A stretch of 23,920 bases of DNA from Pelargonium nanum (lineage: Eukaryota > Streptophyta > Magnoliopsida > Geraniales > Geraniaceae). Under the pieces are notes generated by a model that ran no database searches, was not told the DNA's origin, and saw only the letters and a program-made list of their open reading frames with translations. Location: NCBI GenBank assembly GCA_036897485.1, contig JAYMTF010001358.1, positions 1 through 23,920 of the forward strand, in the 5' to 3' direction. Of this stretch, positions 11,544 through 22,300 are shown in pieces (positions within the stretch are counted from its first letter, which is position 1; each line of letters begins with the position of its first letter). Position numbers and translations under genes: made by a program.

Positions 11544-11960
11544 ACTCTAACAATAATTGTGCCATTAAACAAATTTATTTATCATTTAATTTAAGAGTAA
11601 TATTTCAAGAGATTAAAGGTTGATAAGATCATGAAAAATGTTATATTTTGATCTACAAACAATTATTCATTTTTACGTGGGATTTATGTTAGTTAAATTA
11701 ACTGATGAAGTCAATTTGGAACAAAAAAAGTGGCGTGGTCGCCACATCTATTTGGTACCTCAATTATTTTATCTTGTTAAGAAGATATTTACATTCTCTA
11801 ATTTAGCAAAGTTAAGTGACACGTAATTGTCACGTTAGCAAAAAAAATTCACGTCAACATATATTTTGTTATGAATTTGATCAATTCGAAACAAAATGTT
11901 ATTGTTGGAGTAACAAATTTGAATGGAACAAAATAAATAGTCAATGGACAAATAATATTA

Positions 11961-12211
11961 CTCCTTCCGTCCCAAAATGAGTGCATTGTTTCCATTTTTT
12001 GCAAAAATTAAGGATTACCAAATTATTTAATGTGTTTCCAATATCACCCTCACTTTTCCCTTACACCCCATGTGTAGTCCATGTGCACTTCATAAGTGAT
12101 AAGGGTAATATGGTAAAAACAATAATATAATAACCTAAAAATAGAAACATGACACTCATTTTGGGACCAAAAATTTAAACAAACAGGACACTAATTTTGG
12201 GACGGAGGGAG
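11961..12211. mobile_element. Stowaway-type MITE with TA target duplication
   Basis: Left end CTCCTTCCGTCCCAAAATGAG; right end is the complement of CTCCCTCCGTCCCAAAAT. TA flanks both ends (11959-11960 and 12212-12213). A further inverted copy of the end sequence lies near 12155 (CTCATTTTGGGACC). Size 251 bp and TA duplication are typical of Stowaway (Tc1/mariner-derived) elements. Confidence 0.93.
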
Positions 12212-12213
12212 TA

Positions 12214-12815
12214 TTATTTTTTTAAACCGTTTGTGATCAAAATGACAGTGGAGTGGAAACAACAAAACTAGAATGTTTTTTTTACTGAACTTTTACATTT
12301 TAATTTTAAAAAATAACTATTTCAATAGATTTTGTAATGGCCAATTTATTTATTATTATTTTTTAAAATTCAATAAATTTCACATATTCAAGTTTAAAAA
12401 AGATAAGGACTGCTTCAAAATGAGGAGATGCCTCAAAAAACGCTTCACAAACTCACACCTCTCGTAGCCAAGCCTTCTCCTAAACCCCACCCTTTTTTCC
12501 GGACATGTCTCTCTCTCACAGCACTATTTTTTCTTTTATTCTAAACAAATTAATACATTATTATTCTACACTAATTATTAATTAGATAATTACTAAGTAA
12601 CGAATAATGTTCTTTTTTTCATTTTCAAATGAGTGGATAAAGTTTCATAAAAAAAATGAGTGGATAAACTTAAAATGTTTTTACATAAATTATCACTTCT
12701 ATATTTAACCAAAGGTCATGTGGTAGAAAGAAAATTTTAAAATTAATTAAAATAACCTAAACTTTTTGAGGAAACAATAAAAGAAAATGAACTCTACTGC
12801 AACAGTGTGTAAACT
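12214..12815. other. AT-rich intergenic DNA, nothing recognised
   Basis: No exon-like frame, RNA gene or clear repeat ends. Short poly(A)/poly(T) runs only. Confidence 0.5.
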
Positions 12816-12819
12816 CTCA

Positions 12820-12992
12820 GCCCAACTTTTCCACTTGAATCTGTCGCAAGTAGGCCCAACACACAAGACAACTCGGGCTTTGGTGGGCCCAATACAAATG
12901 GGTCCAACACACTGGGCCTTACCAGTGAGCCCAACTAAAATGAATGCAATGCTACAAATGCGCAAATGGAATAAAATTACAATCTCAGCCCA
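12820..12992. promoter_or_regulatory. Cluster of six GGCCCA/GCCCA (site II, TCP-type) motifs
   Basis: GCCCA or its complement TGGGC occurs at 12820, 12854, 12886 (within GGGCCCA), 12913, 12929 and 12988. The central four sit in imperfect repeats of roughly 20-40 bp (GGCCCAACACA, GGGCCCAATACAAA, GGGTCCAACACA, AGCCCAACTAAAA). In plants such TGGGCY clusters typically lie in core promoters of ribosomal and mitochondrial protein genes. No gene start is visible next to it; the protease gene ends 206 bp to the right. Confidence 0.5.
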
Positions 12993-13197
12993 CAGTAACA
13001 GAAACCACTATTTTCATTAACAGCCAAAAATAAACAAATAAATAAAACTTTACTACAAAATTTAAGGTGCCCTACAATGGCTTGGCTTCTCCTTTGCCAT
13101 GCTCCTGAATCTGATCACTTATAAACAAGATCAGCTGACTCAATCCCACACACATTTAACAAAGAATGGAGAATTTTAACTCTGAGGTTTTGGGAAT

Positions 13198-16100
13198 TTA
13201 ACTTACAAAAAATTGAATATCCATGGATGATACCAACATCTGTATAAGAAAAGCCACACTGCTCATAACTATGATATGTACTAACACCTCATTTCTTGAT
13301 GAGCTGTTCTCTCTCAGCTGGCCCTCGTTTATGAACTCCTTCCCAGAAGTTACCGACACATTAACTGATAATGAACCTAAAAACGAACCTGGAATGTGTT
13401 TAGATGATATAGGTTAAGATGTAACATCAACCGGTGAAGTAAAGATAGTGTAACTTACAGTCATAATTAGCCCATCCTATTCGTTGACGAGACATGTCGT
13501 AAACAAAGATCTTATCTTTCAGAAAAAGATCTGCAAAGTGAAAGAATTAAGTTTGTAAATCATATCTCAGATGTTTCTTGATTTGTTAACCCGAATGCAC
13601 AATCTAGCAAAACAAGCATTAACAATCTTGACTAGTTTTGATAAATAAATAAAAAAAAAAACAATCTTGATTAGTTTCTACCCAAATATAAAATGTGGCT
13701 TCAGAGTATGGAGAATAAGTGTGTGTGTGTTTGTGTAAACTACTCTAGAAAGCGAAGAGACAACTACAAGGAGTCGAGATATTTGTTAAGAAGAAAAAGA
13801 GAAAAAAATCTGTGACATTGACTCTCATGTGAACCCCACAATTTGAAGATCAAGCACCGTAATGTTTCGTTTTCAAAGTAAGAGCACTAGAACGATTCAA
13901 AAATTGGGGTCAAGGTAAATAGTTCGTTGTACAAGCCAAATTAAACCGAGCTGTTGTCTAAAGTAAGGCCCAAGTGAAAGGTCTAACCTCCTAAAATTGA
14001 GACACCTTGTTGAACTTTCTGAAAACCAATGCACCACACTGCAGCATTGTCCTGTAATAGTAAAGCTAGTCGTTAAACCTAGAAGCTAATTGTAGCTCAC
14101 AAGTCATGTCCAGTTCAACATTGATGAATCCAAGAAAAGGCACATAAAGCAATGAACTTACGAATCCCATACGTATAAGGTATTCTTCTGGTTTTAAGAA
14201 CAAGGATGCACCGCCCGCAAAATTAAAACTGAGCGGAGGAAATATCTCGGAGATGCTGAATAAAGCATGGATGAGGATCACAGTCAGATTTTAAATGTAA
14301 ATTAATAAATAACAACCATCATCATTCATCACAATTCACAAATATAGAACCTAGTTATCATTATTTTTTTAAAGCAGAACCTAGTTATCATATTTATAGT
14401 AAAAAAAACAAAGTTCAAAAGTGAACCTATTTGCAACGAGGTAACACTGGTTTCCTTTTGAAACAGTGAGCGTCACATATTGCGAAACAGCAGCAGTTAT
14501 CTGCACAGCCAACAAATCAATGTCATATCCAAGAAGCATCAATTTATCACCTTATATTTCAGATGATAACAACCATGTTGCAGCAACTCTTGCTTCTTCT
14601 CAGAGATATGGCGTATGGTTTTTTTTTTTTTTTTTTGGCGAATGGTTTTTAAGATTCACTCATCATACTTTACAATTAGGGCATTATTTGGAGCATGTAG
14701 ACAGAATCGATAGGCCTCTATGCCACCATTAAACCTAATTTCATTGAATCATAAGAGAAATCAAACTTACAGCATTGACTAAAGGATCATATGCTTCTTC
14801 CACAAGGTAGGCTAAAGTTGTTCCAGAGTCGACAATAGTGCCTGACGTTGCAAATACTGTTGGATTAATGGACAATAATTGCCCATTGACAGCAATGCTT
14901 TGTAGATCTAAACTATAATGAGGCCTGAAAAGTTCATATTAGGAAAAAGTCAACCATGCTGTACATTAGAATTAACATTTTTTTGTCAACTGTGAAGAGC
15001 ATGATTATGCGTATTATTAAAACCAAAAAACTATGGGCAAATATCCATTTTTCAATATGTACAAAGTGCATTTAACAAAAGAAAATGCAATAAAAAGCGT
15101 AAAAGAAACTTTCATAGTTGTCAAGGTCCTGTAGGACTAAAGATGTCCTAGAAATAATGGACATAAAAGCTAAGGTAAAGATCAAGGTTAAACCCACAAT
15201 CGAAAGCGTGAGGGAGGACAAATTCAAGTCTCCACAAATCCGATTACAATTAACCAGATGGACCTTATTTTCAGAGAAGTTTATGTGATTGCAGGATATG
15301 TTTAATATCTTGAAGGAATCCAATTAACAATTGATTCATAGAAGAAAAATTTCTGACAGATCACCAAACATGATGCAAGAAAACATTCAGATCTTAAAAA
15401 GGAATCTTACTCCAAATCATAATATCCAATTTCCACAACCACATTCGACCACCTATACCGCAGCCAGATACCAGCAAATCCAGCTGTCTACCACACATGA
15501 AACCCCCATCAACTAAGATACCAACTTGATGACAATAACAAAGTATGTGTACTTCATCCGAAATTAGTGTGTTAGTGATTTAGTGTTAATCCAATACAAG
15601 AAGCACCAATATGCACATGACTGGTGCACTAGTAAATGGCTATTTATCCTTAGTTGATGAGGCACCAGTTAGAAATCTGGTTTTCACATTCATAGTTCCA
15701 TACATTTTCACAATGAAATTGTGAATTTGATATATTAAATTGTGGCCTAAAAGACAAGGCCCAGTGGATCAGTAGGAGTAAGGGGATAGTATGCAATATA
15801 AACACAATGCATGGCCAGAATAAAGGAAATTTTTAGCTAGAAAAGGACGTACTGTGATGGCACAAGTGGACTATAAACAATGCTCGGCTCCAAAATCTCA
15901 CCAAGAACAAGTATACCACCTCCTTTGTCAGTTCCTTTTAAGCAATGTGAGAAAATTTTCGGCGCAATCCCACGGGATGATAATTGTGAAATAACAGACA
16001 GATGCCCACGTCCAAACCCGAATATTCCATCAACCGCCTTATCTGTCTTGGTTAAGTCCCCTGACTGATAGGTGCTACACCTATTGCCAACACCACCAAA

Positions 16101-17956
16101 CAAAGAAATGTTAATTTAAGAGAATATAGGTAAGAGATACAAATCAACACAACTTGTCACAACCTCCGTCTTAAAATGAGTGTCTTGTATTCCCTTTTTG
16201 GAGGGAAAATTTAAGGACAAGTGAGATTTACATCCATAAACCCCCGTGTGCATTTGATGTAATGTTACAAACTCAAAAGATTATAACTAACTTGTTGTAC
16301 GGGAATGATTGGTAATTCATGTGTAACTATCTTCTTAGAAAGGAAAGAGAAGACTCATTTTGGGACAATTTTTTTTAGGGAAACAAGACGTTCATTTTGG
16401 GAAGGAGGGAGTCTATGTTAGCGTTCTTGACATAGAAGATACCCCTACTTTGAGCAGCATTAACTATGGCCGTTTTGGAGCCTTAATAAATCTATCAACT
16501 TTCAAGGTCGAGCTGCAAATGAAGTTTAATGCTAGTACTAAATTAGTTATATAGAGCTTTTGTACCTATCGAAAAATGTTAAATTTTACATAACTTGAAC
16601 ACCTGCTATTTTTTTGCAAGTTAAGAGTAGCTCACCCAAAAACAACGGCAGCTGAAGAGTTGACAACCATAGACTCCCCAAGAATCATGTCAAAATACAA
16701 GGCATCATATACGTAATAACCTGAAGTGCCACTCCCGTCTCCATACTGGAATGCGTAGCTGCACTGGTTGCTCTGAGAAGAGCATTGAGTGGCTGCATCA
16801 ACTGATGAAGAGCACATTGGGTCCGAACAGGGGACCACAAATGCACTTGATGAACTGGCTACATCGAAAAAATTGAGCTGAACCTGTAAAACATATAAAC
16901 GATATTGCCGCTTCAAATAGCATGAGAGAAAAAATGTCATAAAAAGGATTAAGGATTGAAATCTTACTCCAAGTCCACTAGATTGAGGGCAATTACTGCA
17001 AGAACTACAAGTAATCCACAAAATATCACTTCCGGTATCAATCTGCACATTGAATTCTCTTGGAGGAGAACCCAGTTTCACTTTAGTATAATAAAGCCTG
17101 CCCAAAAACAATAACCCAATAAGAAGATAAAGATGAGAAACAAGAATTGACCCATTCAGAAAAAATAACCAAAATTAGTCAACATTTCAAATATAAAATA
17201 GAATTATATCAAAACTTGGGCATCAACTACAGTGAAAATTCTCAAAAATAAGCATGGTTTGTGTAAAATTTCCAAACCGCAGCAAAATTATAATCACATG
17301 GCATCATCAAGTTGCAAGCTAAAAAGAAAAATAAATCATTTGTTTATGATAAAAATGAAAAGAACAAGAACAGACAAGAAATGCTTTTTTTTCCTTTTCT
17401 TCTTTTTTTTCCTAGTTCCTTCGAGTTTTCCTATCTTTCCCAGCAACCAAACAAAGTACTCGAAGAAACCGAAGAGAAACAAATTGGAATGGCACAACCG
17501 CACACAATAAATGCAGACACAGAAAAAGAGGGGGAAAATAAAGAATGAAACATTGAATATCACAAAAACATACACACCAAAAAGACCCACTCGCATTCAA
17601 TTTACCAATTCCAGACCAAACCCAAACCCAAACCCCATCAAAGCTTAGCAACAAAAAAAGCTCCAAATCAGAAGAACAAAAGGGCAAAAACCAAACGATA
17701 TTTAAAATTACCCAACGACGTACGGATCGGAGGAACCTTCGACCGAGAAGTCGACAATACCTCCCACCACGGTCGTCTGCAAGATTCGGGCGTGCCGGGA
17801 ACGGTCCCGAGCTCGGAGAACCTCCGGGGGCACCACCTGGTTCGCCGGAAAAGCCCTCTCCAGAGGAAGAATGGTCGGCGGAAGAGCAGAGAAAACGAGC
17901 GACGCCGGGACCAAAACGGCGGCGAAGGACAGGATCAGGAGGTCCCGACCCAGCAT
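13198..17956 (-). CDS. Nepenthesin-type (A1) aspartic protease, complete (10 exons, 495 aa)
   Basis: Secreted pepsin-fold endopeptidase. Exons in transcript order: 17956-17712, 17097-16968, 16883-16636, 16080-15853, 14924-14771, 14500-14427, 14255-14162, 14051-13988, 13530-13459, 13376-13198; all phases join. Hydrophobic signal peptide about 1-23, then a short prosegment. First catalytic site IDTGSDILW with D102 (17037-17039), flap Tyr in FQYGDGSG (Y172), second site IVDSGTT with D316 (14828-14830). Plant-type Cys-rich insert [14 protein letters not shown] and paired Cys at 144, 149, 159 and 166. The order ending [19 protein letters not shown] is that of the Arabidopsis At2g36670/At1g08210/aspartic proteinase 36-39 group. 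C-terminus: Ser-rich stretch 461-463, then a hydrophobic segment 467-487, a candidate GPI-anchor signal. Intron 3 carries a Stowaway-like MITE. The last codons overlap a GTAAGT. No symbol is certain. Confidence 0.95.
14610..14650 (-). repeat. Poly(A) tract between near-identical 13-14-bp direct repeats, in protease intron 5
   Basis: On the plus strand GGCGTATGGTTTT (from 14610) runs into 18 T (14619-14636), then GGCGAATGGTTTTT (14637-14650). Read on the minus strand this is a direct repeat, a poly(A) and the repeat again with one mismatch. The intron spans 14501-14770. Confidence 0.6.
16160..16411. mobile_element. Degenerate Stowaway-like MITE in protease intron 3
   Basis: Left end ACCTCCGTCTTAAAATGAGTG and right end TTCATTTTGGGAAGGAGGGAG are inverted copies of the Stowaway end also seen at 11961-12211, about 250 bp apart. 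It lies wholly in the intron between exons 3 and 4 (16081-16635). The flanking TA pair is no longer clear. Confidence 0.8.
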
Positions 17957-17996
17957 TTCCGTGGCGATGAGGTGTTCTTTGGAGAGAAAGAGAAGA

Positions 17997-18047
17997 TCAA
18001 GGTGGTGCTTGAGCTTGAGCTAGAGCTTGTGTGTTGCTTTTGTTCAT
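17997..18047 (-). CDS. Possible 16-codon upstream ORF in the protease leader
   Basis: Between the TATA box (18147-18154) and the protease ATG (17956) there is one earlier ATG, at 18047-18045. It opens MNKSNTQALAQAQAPP and stops at 17999-17997, 40 nt before the main start and in another frame. The Ala-Gln part comes from an AGCTCA repeat. If transcription starts near 18120, every mRNA would carry it. Function and conservation are unknown. Confidence 0.4.
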   Translation of the reverse strand: MNKSNTQALAQAQAPP

Positions 18048-18146
18048 TGAGAGTGTCACAAGACTTGCGAAACAGAGGAGCTGCTTATAGTAAACACTTG
18101 CTTTCAAAATATTTAGGATTAGATTAGATGGAGATTAATATGGAGG

Positions 18147-18154
18147 TTTTTATA
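18147..18154 (-). promoter_or_regulatory. Probable TATA box of the aspartic protease gene
   Basis: TATAAAAA on the minus strand, 191 bp upstream of the protease ATG. It predicts a start near 18120 and a leader of about 160 nt. Confidence 0.65.
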
Positions 18155-18545
18155 GCGTGTGAACACCGCTTGCTTGAAATGTCGGAATTAACCTCGCCTC
18201 CATTATATTTTTTCTTAAAACATTTATTTGTTTTCCACCGATGTGCCGTGTTGCATTTATGTGCCTAATTATTTTTCGTAAAAAAAGTACAGCGATAGTA
18301 TTTTCACTCTAATTATTATTGTTTTTGCGTTGGTTCATCATTACTATTAGCTCCTCTCATTGGATTCACTTGCAGCATATTATCATTTTTGCATTCATTA
18401 TTAGCTAGTTTGTGAAAGTATTAATATTACAAATAAATTGATATTTTCATGTTTTTGTTTTGAACTGTATTTGAGTAGTTATATTAGTCTTTTAGTTTGT
18501 TTTTACTATTTTGGTGAATGTTGTGGTATGTATTTTCTTGTTGAA
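18155..18545. other. Protease promoter and AT-rich spacer, no gene seen
   Basis: Upstream region of the protease gene. Nothing else recognisable apart from AT-rich sequence leading into the RNase H-like remnant. Confidence 0.5.
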
Positions 18546-18794
18546 AGGTTAGTTTTGTCTTCTCGCGTTGGAAGATTTGTTTTCTTTCTTTTGTTGGAAG
18601 TTATTTTGTGGCGGACTCTCTTAGTAGTTGTGAAGATCGAAGAGGATGATGAAATCAATGTTTTCTATTTGATTGTATATGATACTTTGAATCATGTTAC
18701 ACAAATTACTAGTATCAATTTTTGTTTTGTAGGTAGTTCTGCAAATCAGATGACTTACACTTATAGTACGTCGTTGCGTTTTAGTCAGATGTAG
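18546..18794 (+). pseudogene. Decayed RNase H-like (RVT_3 type) remnant
   Basis: The frame ending at the TAG 18792-18794 gives ...VGRFVFFLLLEVILWRTLLVV, then IEEDDEINVFYLIVYDTLNH, then INFCFVGSSANQMTYTY. This follows the pattern of plant RVT_3 domains: an aromatic/E-A-rich helix (EAE-ALREAL), an acidic stretch with LIVxD, and FSFVxRSANxVAHxLA. The catalytic residues are not recognisable and the domain start is lost, so it cannot be functional. It resembles the clearer remnant at the right edge. Similarity was judged by eye. Confidence 0.4.
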
Positions 18795-18797
18795 AGA

Positions 18798-19099
18798 TGT
18801 AAATGATTTACAAGCTCCTAATGAGATTTTAAATTTGTTACGTTCGATGATTATTAATTAATGTAAAATGAGTTTTTTTTTAAAAGAAAATATAATGAGT
18901 TACTTAAAAAAACAAAAAGAAAGTAGAACACTTTGTGGCAATGACATAAACATAAGGGTATTTTAGACCATGCAAGAAAGTGATTTAAGTGACCGACCAA
19001 ATTGACCACTTTGGTGAAGAGAATAGAGAAATGCTAGCGATTGTCTTTTAATTTCGTGACACTAAACAATATAAATAATAATATAATAATAAAATAGAA
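18798..19099. other. AT-rich spacer, nothing recognised
   Basis: No coding frame or repeat ends recognised. Confidence 0.5.
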
Positions 19100-19390
19100 A
19101 TGACCAACTCCAAGTCTCCAACCGTCAGAATTTGCAGACTCAGCTTTACAGTGCGTATGACACACGCCTTTCTTGACCATGACCAACGATGGCTGGTAAA
19201 ATTACGAAAATGACCAGACGCAGGACCACGCGCTGCACACACGAGTAGGACCCGTAGGGGACTCATGCAGTGGTGGCCCACCAACTTGAAATTGCCACGC
19301 TGGCCGTGCTCTACGGTGTGTGTCTGACAACAAACGCAGGCTATTTTCTGCAACGGGAATCGGAAGAGCGACACGTCACCATTAGTCACG
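19100..19390. other. GC-rich island without a recognisable gene
   Basis: About 290 bp with clearly more G+C than the flanks and many CG and ACGT-type words (CACGCG, ACACGTCACC). The minus-strand open frame here does not resemble a protein I know. It could be an upstream promoter segment or a remnant of an exon-like sequence. Confidence 0.4.
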
Positions 19391-22300
19391 CATCAACATC
19401 AGCTAATGTTTTAAACATTGGGGCAAAGAAAATTTGAAATAAATATATTATCAATACCATTTTTAAAATTGTATTATTGATCATGCTAACGCTAATTTGG
19501 ACCCGCTCTCGCGAACATTTGAAGTTCAATTCGGTTTAAAAGTTATCTGATATGAGAGATCTAGGCGTGATCTCAAATTCTGGTTTATTTGATTCTGACT
19601 AAAAAGGAGTTTGAATTTCTATCATTGGATCATGGACATCATATTTTAGTGTAAAATGTTTGGATTTGCGCAAGCTTATCTGATCCAACCCAATCCGCGA
19701 TATTCTTTGAATACAATCAACTGACCCAAAAAATGGTTGAATCGTGTTTTTTTTATTCGACTCCGAATTATAAGCTCTATTATGATGTATTCAAAAACTA
19801 AATTTCTAAAGTATTTTAATTTAGTTAATGGACTGTAGAGCTTCCATAATCAAACTGTTAGGCATACAAAATTCAACTTAGTTTTCATAAAATGTGTGTA
19901 ACCAACTTTTGGGTCGTAATTTATCCTTTAAAATTACAAATTCGCACATTTTCAAACTCAAAATTTGAAAACTCGTGCTCTTTTCGAGTCCGATCAAGTT
20001 AAACTAGTTTGACTCGGGTTTTCAAAACTTGATCCGAATCGACCCAAAATCCGAATGGTAAGCTTAGTGGCACATTGAGAGTCAAAAATATTTTGATTGA
20101 TGTTAATAAATGGTATATATGTGTAGTCCACATGAAAAAGAAAAGGATAAGGAGAAAAGAGATTTCTAATTTCAAGTACTGTGGTTGGTTGTGAAATCAA
20201 ATTCAATGCAAAAAAAGACACCTTGAAGGCAAAATTTGAGTTGCTTACAGATCAAAAGCCTTTAGCTTTTAGTTTTTTTGTTTCTTTTTTAATCTCTTGT
20301 AATTGATTTTGGCATCTTGAATTTGAAATGGGTATGGTGCTCTTGCTTTGCTTATTGTCCATTCAATTTAAATGGCTTTAGTTCAGGCTTTTTATGGTTT
20401 ACCATTTGATCCACATCTTGATAGAAAGTGCATGCTTTAATTTTTACTTTCTCCTTTTCCTTTTACATATGTGTGAAAAAAATAAGCAAACATAACATGT
20501 TTGTTGAGTTTCTTATAAATTACAAATTATAAACTTGTTTTATGTGTGAGGATTAAAAAGGCAATGTGAAAACATGCATGAATTGAATTGAATGCTACAG
20601 GTGTCATTTCAGTTGTGTCGTCTTACACATACGATGTATATAAAAAGTTGAGTGTAAAAGAGATAGTTTAATTTTCGATTATTGTGTGATGTGAGTTAAG
20701 ATTTAGTCCATTAACACTTTAGGATGCACATTACCTTAACTTTATAATGATACATATTTATTTGAACTCATTTATTTCATCTCAATTTCTCATACAATTG
20801 ATCTAAAATGGTCCATAGTTTATTTGACATGACCCACAATTTTGGCGATTCGGTTCACAATCCACTCAGTTTCACATACGATTGAGTTCAAAGCATTTTT
20901 TTATAAAATAAAAAAAAACTTTCCACAAATCACAATATAGAAGTTATTATATAAATGAATAAAAACTTTGGTGTAAGGCATTACACATTACTACTATTGT
21001 GAGTTACATTTGATACTTTATTTGACGCTTTTACTCTCTCTACTTTGCAACACATTGATTTTTACTTAACGTCTATGTTTGATCTGCAATTTTCATTGGA
21101 CGAACAATGGTAACTCTATAATTTACTTTCGGCGTGAGAGTAAGAATCTCGCATGTGAATTATTGTGTAGCACTCTAAAGTACTTAGTAATTTTAATGTA
21201 ACTATGGAACTTTCAAATGATCACATGAAAAATTGGGTGGAACGTAAATCAAGTATGGGGCATATATGTGCTAATTTGAACTGTAAAAAACAAACCCATA
21301 TAAATTATGTATCATTATTTACGAAGATATCAAACACGATAGGTATGACTAGTACCCGACGAGAGACACGTCGTAGCTCATATGGCAACAAAGAGACGTT
21401 GGCCTAACATTTGAGTCCACAAGAGAAATACGAAAATTAATGCGTTGCATAGTGGCAAATACATAATGACGGTCATAAAGATGAACAAATATTTACTATA
21501 AATAGTCAAACATGAACATTAAGAAGATGCATTCAATTTACTATATGTGGTACTTGAGTAATGTTGATACTTGATATGTATTTAAGGTTCGGACTTAAAT
21601 ATTAGAGAGAATTCAAAGCTTATTTTACAATAATAGATATTCACAAGGAGATAGTCTAGACTCGTCCACCAGTGGAGCTCGTGTAGTGATAACGCTCTCT
21701 CAATCTTATTTCTCTTTAACTTAAAATGTCATCCAACTCGTTTCCAATGCTTTTAAATCGACTATCTTGCTAACATAGAGGTATGATAAAATGTCATCCA
21801 GCTTATTTGAAACACGTACTTTAGCTCACATATAACCATTCGTCTCATTTCATTTTTGTCTCTGTTGACTTCTCATATCAATTCTTTTTGCTCAAAGTTC
21901 ACAAATACTTGATTTTGTATTAGACTCGTATCAACTCTTAAGCTTATCGCTTTATCCCGATAAATAAAAGTTATGGATTCATCCCGTTTGCTGAATCGAT
22001 TAACCACTACAACAATCAACATTCTGGCATAGATTCAAACTCTTTAACCATAAACATAAACAATCAATTGATGTTCAATAATTTTCCTTTTCTCCGGACA
22101 CGTCAACTTCAACTTGCCATGCATGCATGTTTACTAATTCTTGATCTCTTCTTCAATTCAATTAGACTTAATTTAAAGTGAAGTGTCCCATAATTAAACC
22201 AAACACACTGTTCATTTGAATGAATCCATTTCTTTTCCCAGATTTCTCCATTCAACAAGGCAATTCTAATATGTTTATCCAATACAGCTAAGTTTGTTTG

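Noticed and set aside
12787-13020. 77-codon plus-strand frame with repeated GPT motifs
   Set aside because: The repeated residues come from the repeated GGGCCCAA motifs in the DNA. Better explained as a promoter-like motif cluster.
17385-17411. Polypyrimidine tract in protease intron 1 as a mobile-element scar
   Set aside because: It is an impure T/C tract without flanking direct repeats. Ordinary intronic low-complexity sequence.
18438-18545. Open frame upstream of the RNase H-like stretch as the start of an intact gene
   Set aside because: The part before about 18546 is Phe/Tyr/Ser-rich AT-driven sequence with no family pattern. Only the later part resembles RVT_3, so I called a remnant rather than a gene.
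19048-19389. 113-codon minus-strand frame in the GC-rich island
   Set aside because: The frame is open mainly because of base composition. No motif, splice context or family resemblance supports it.
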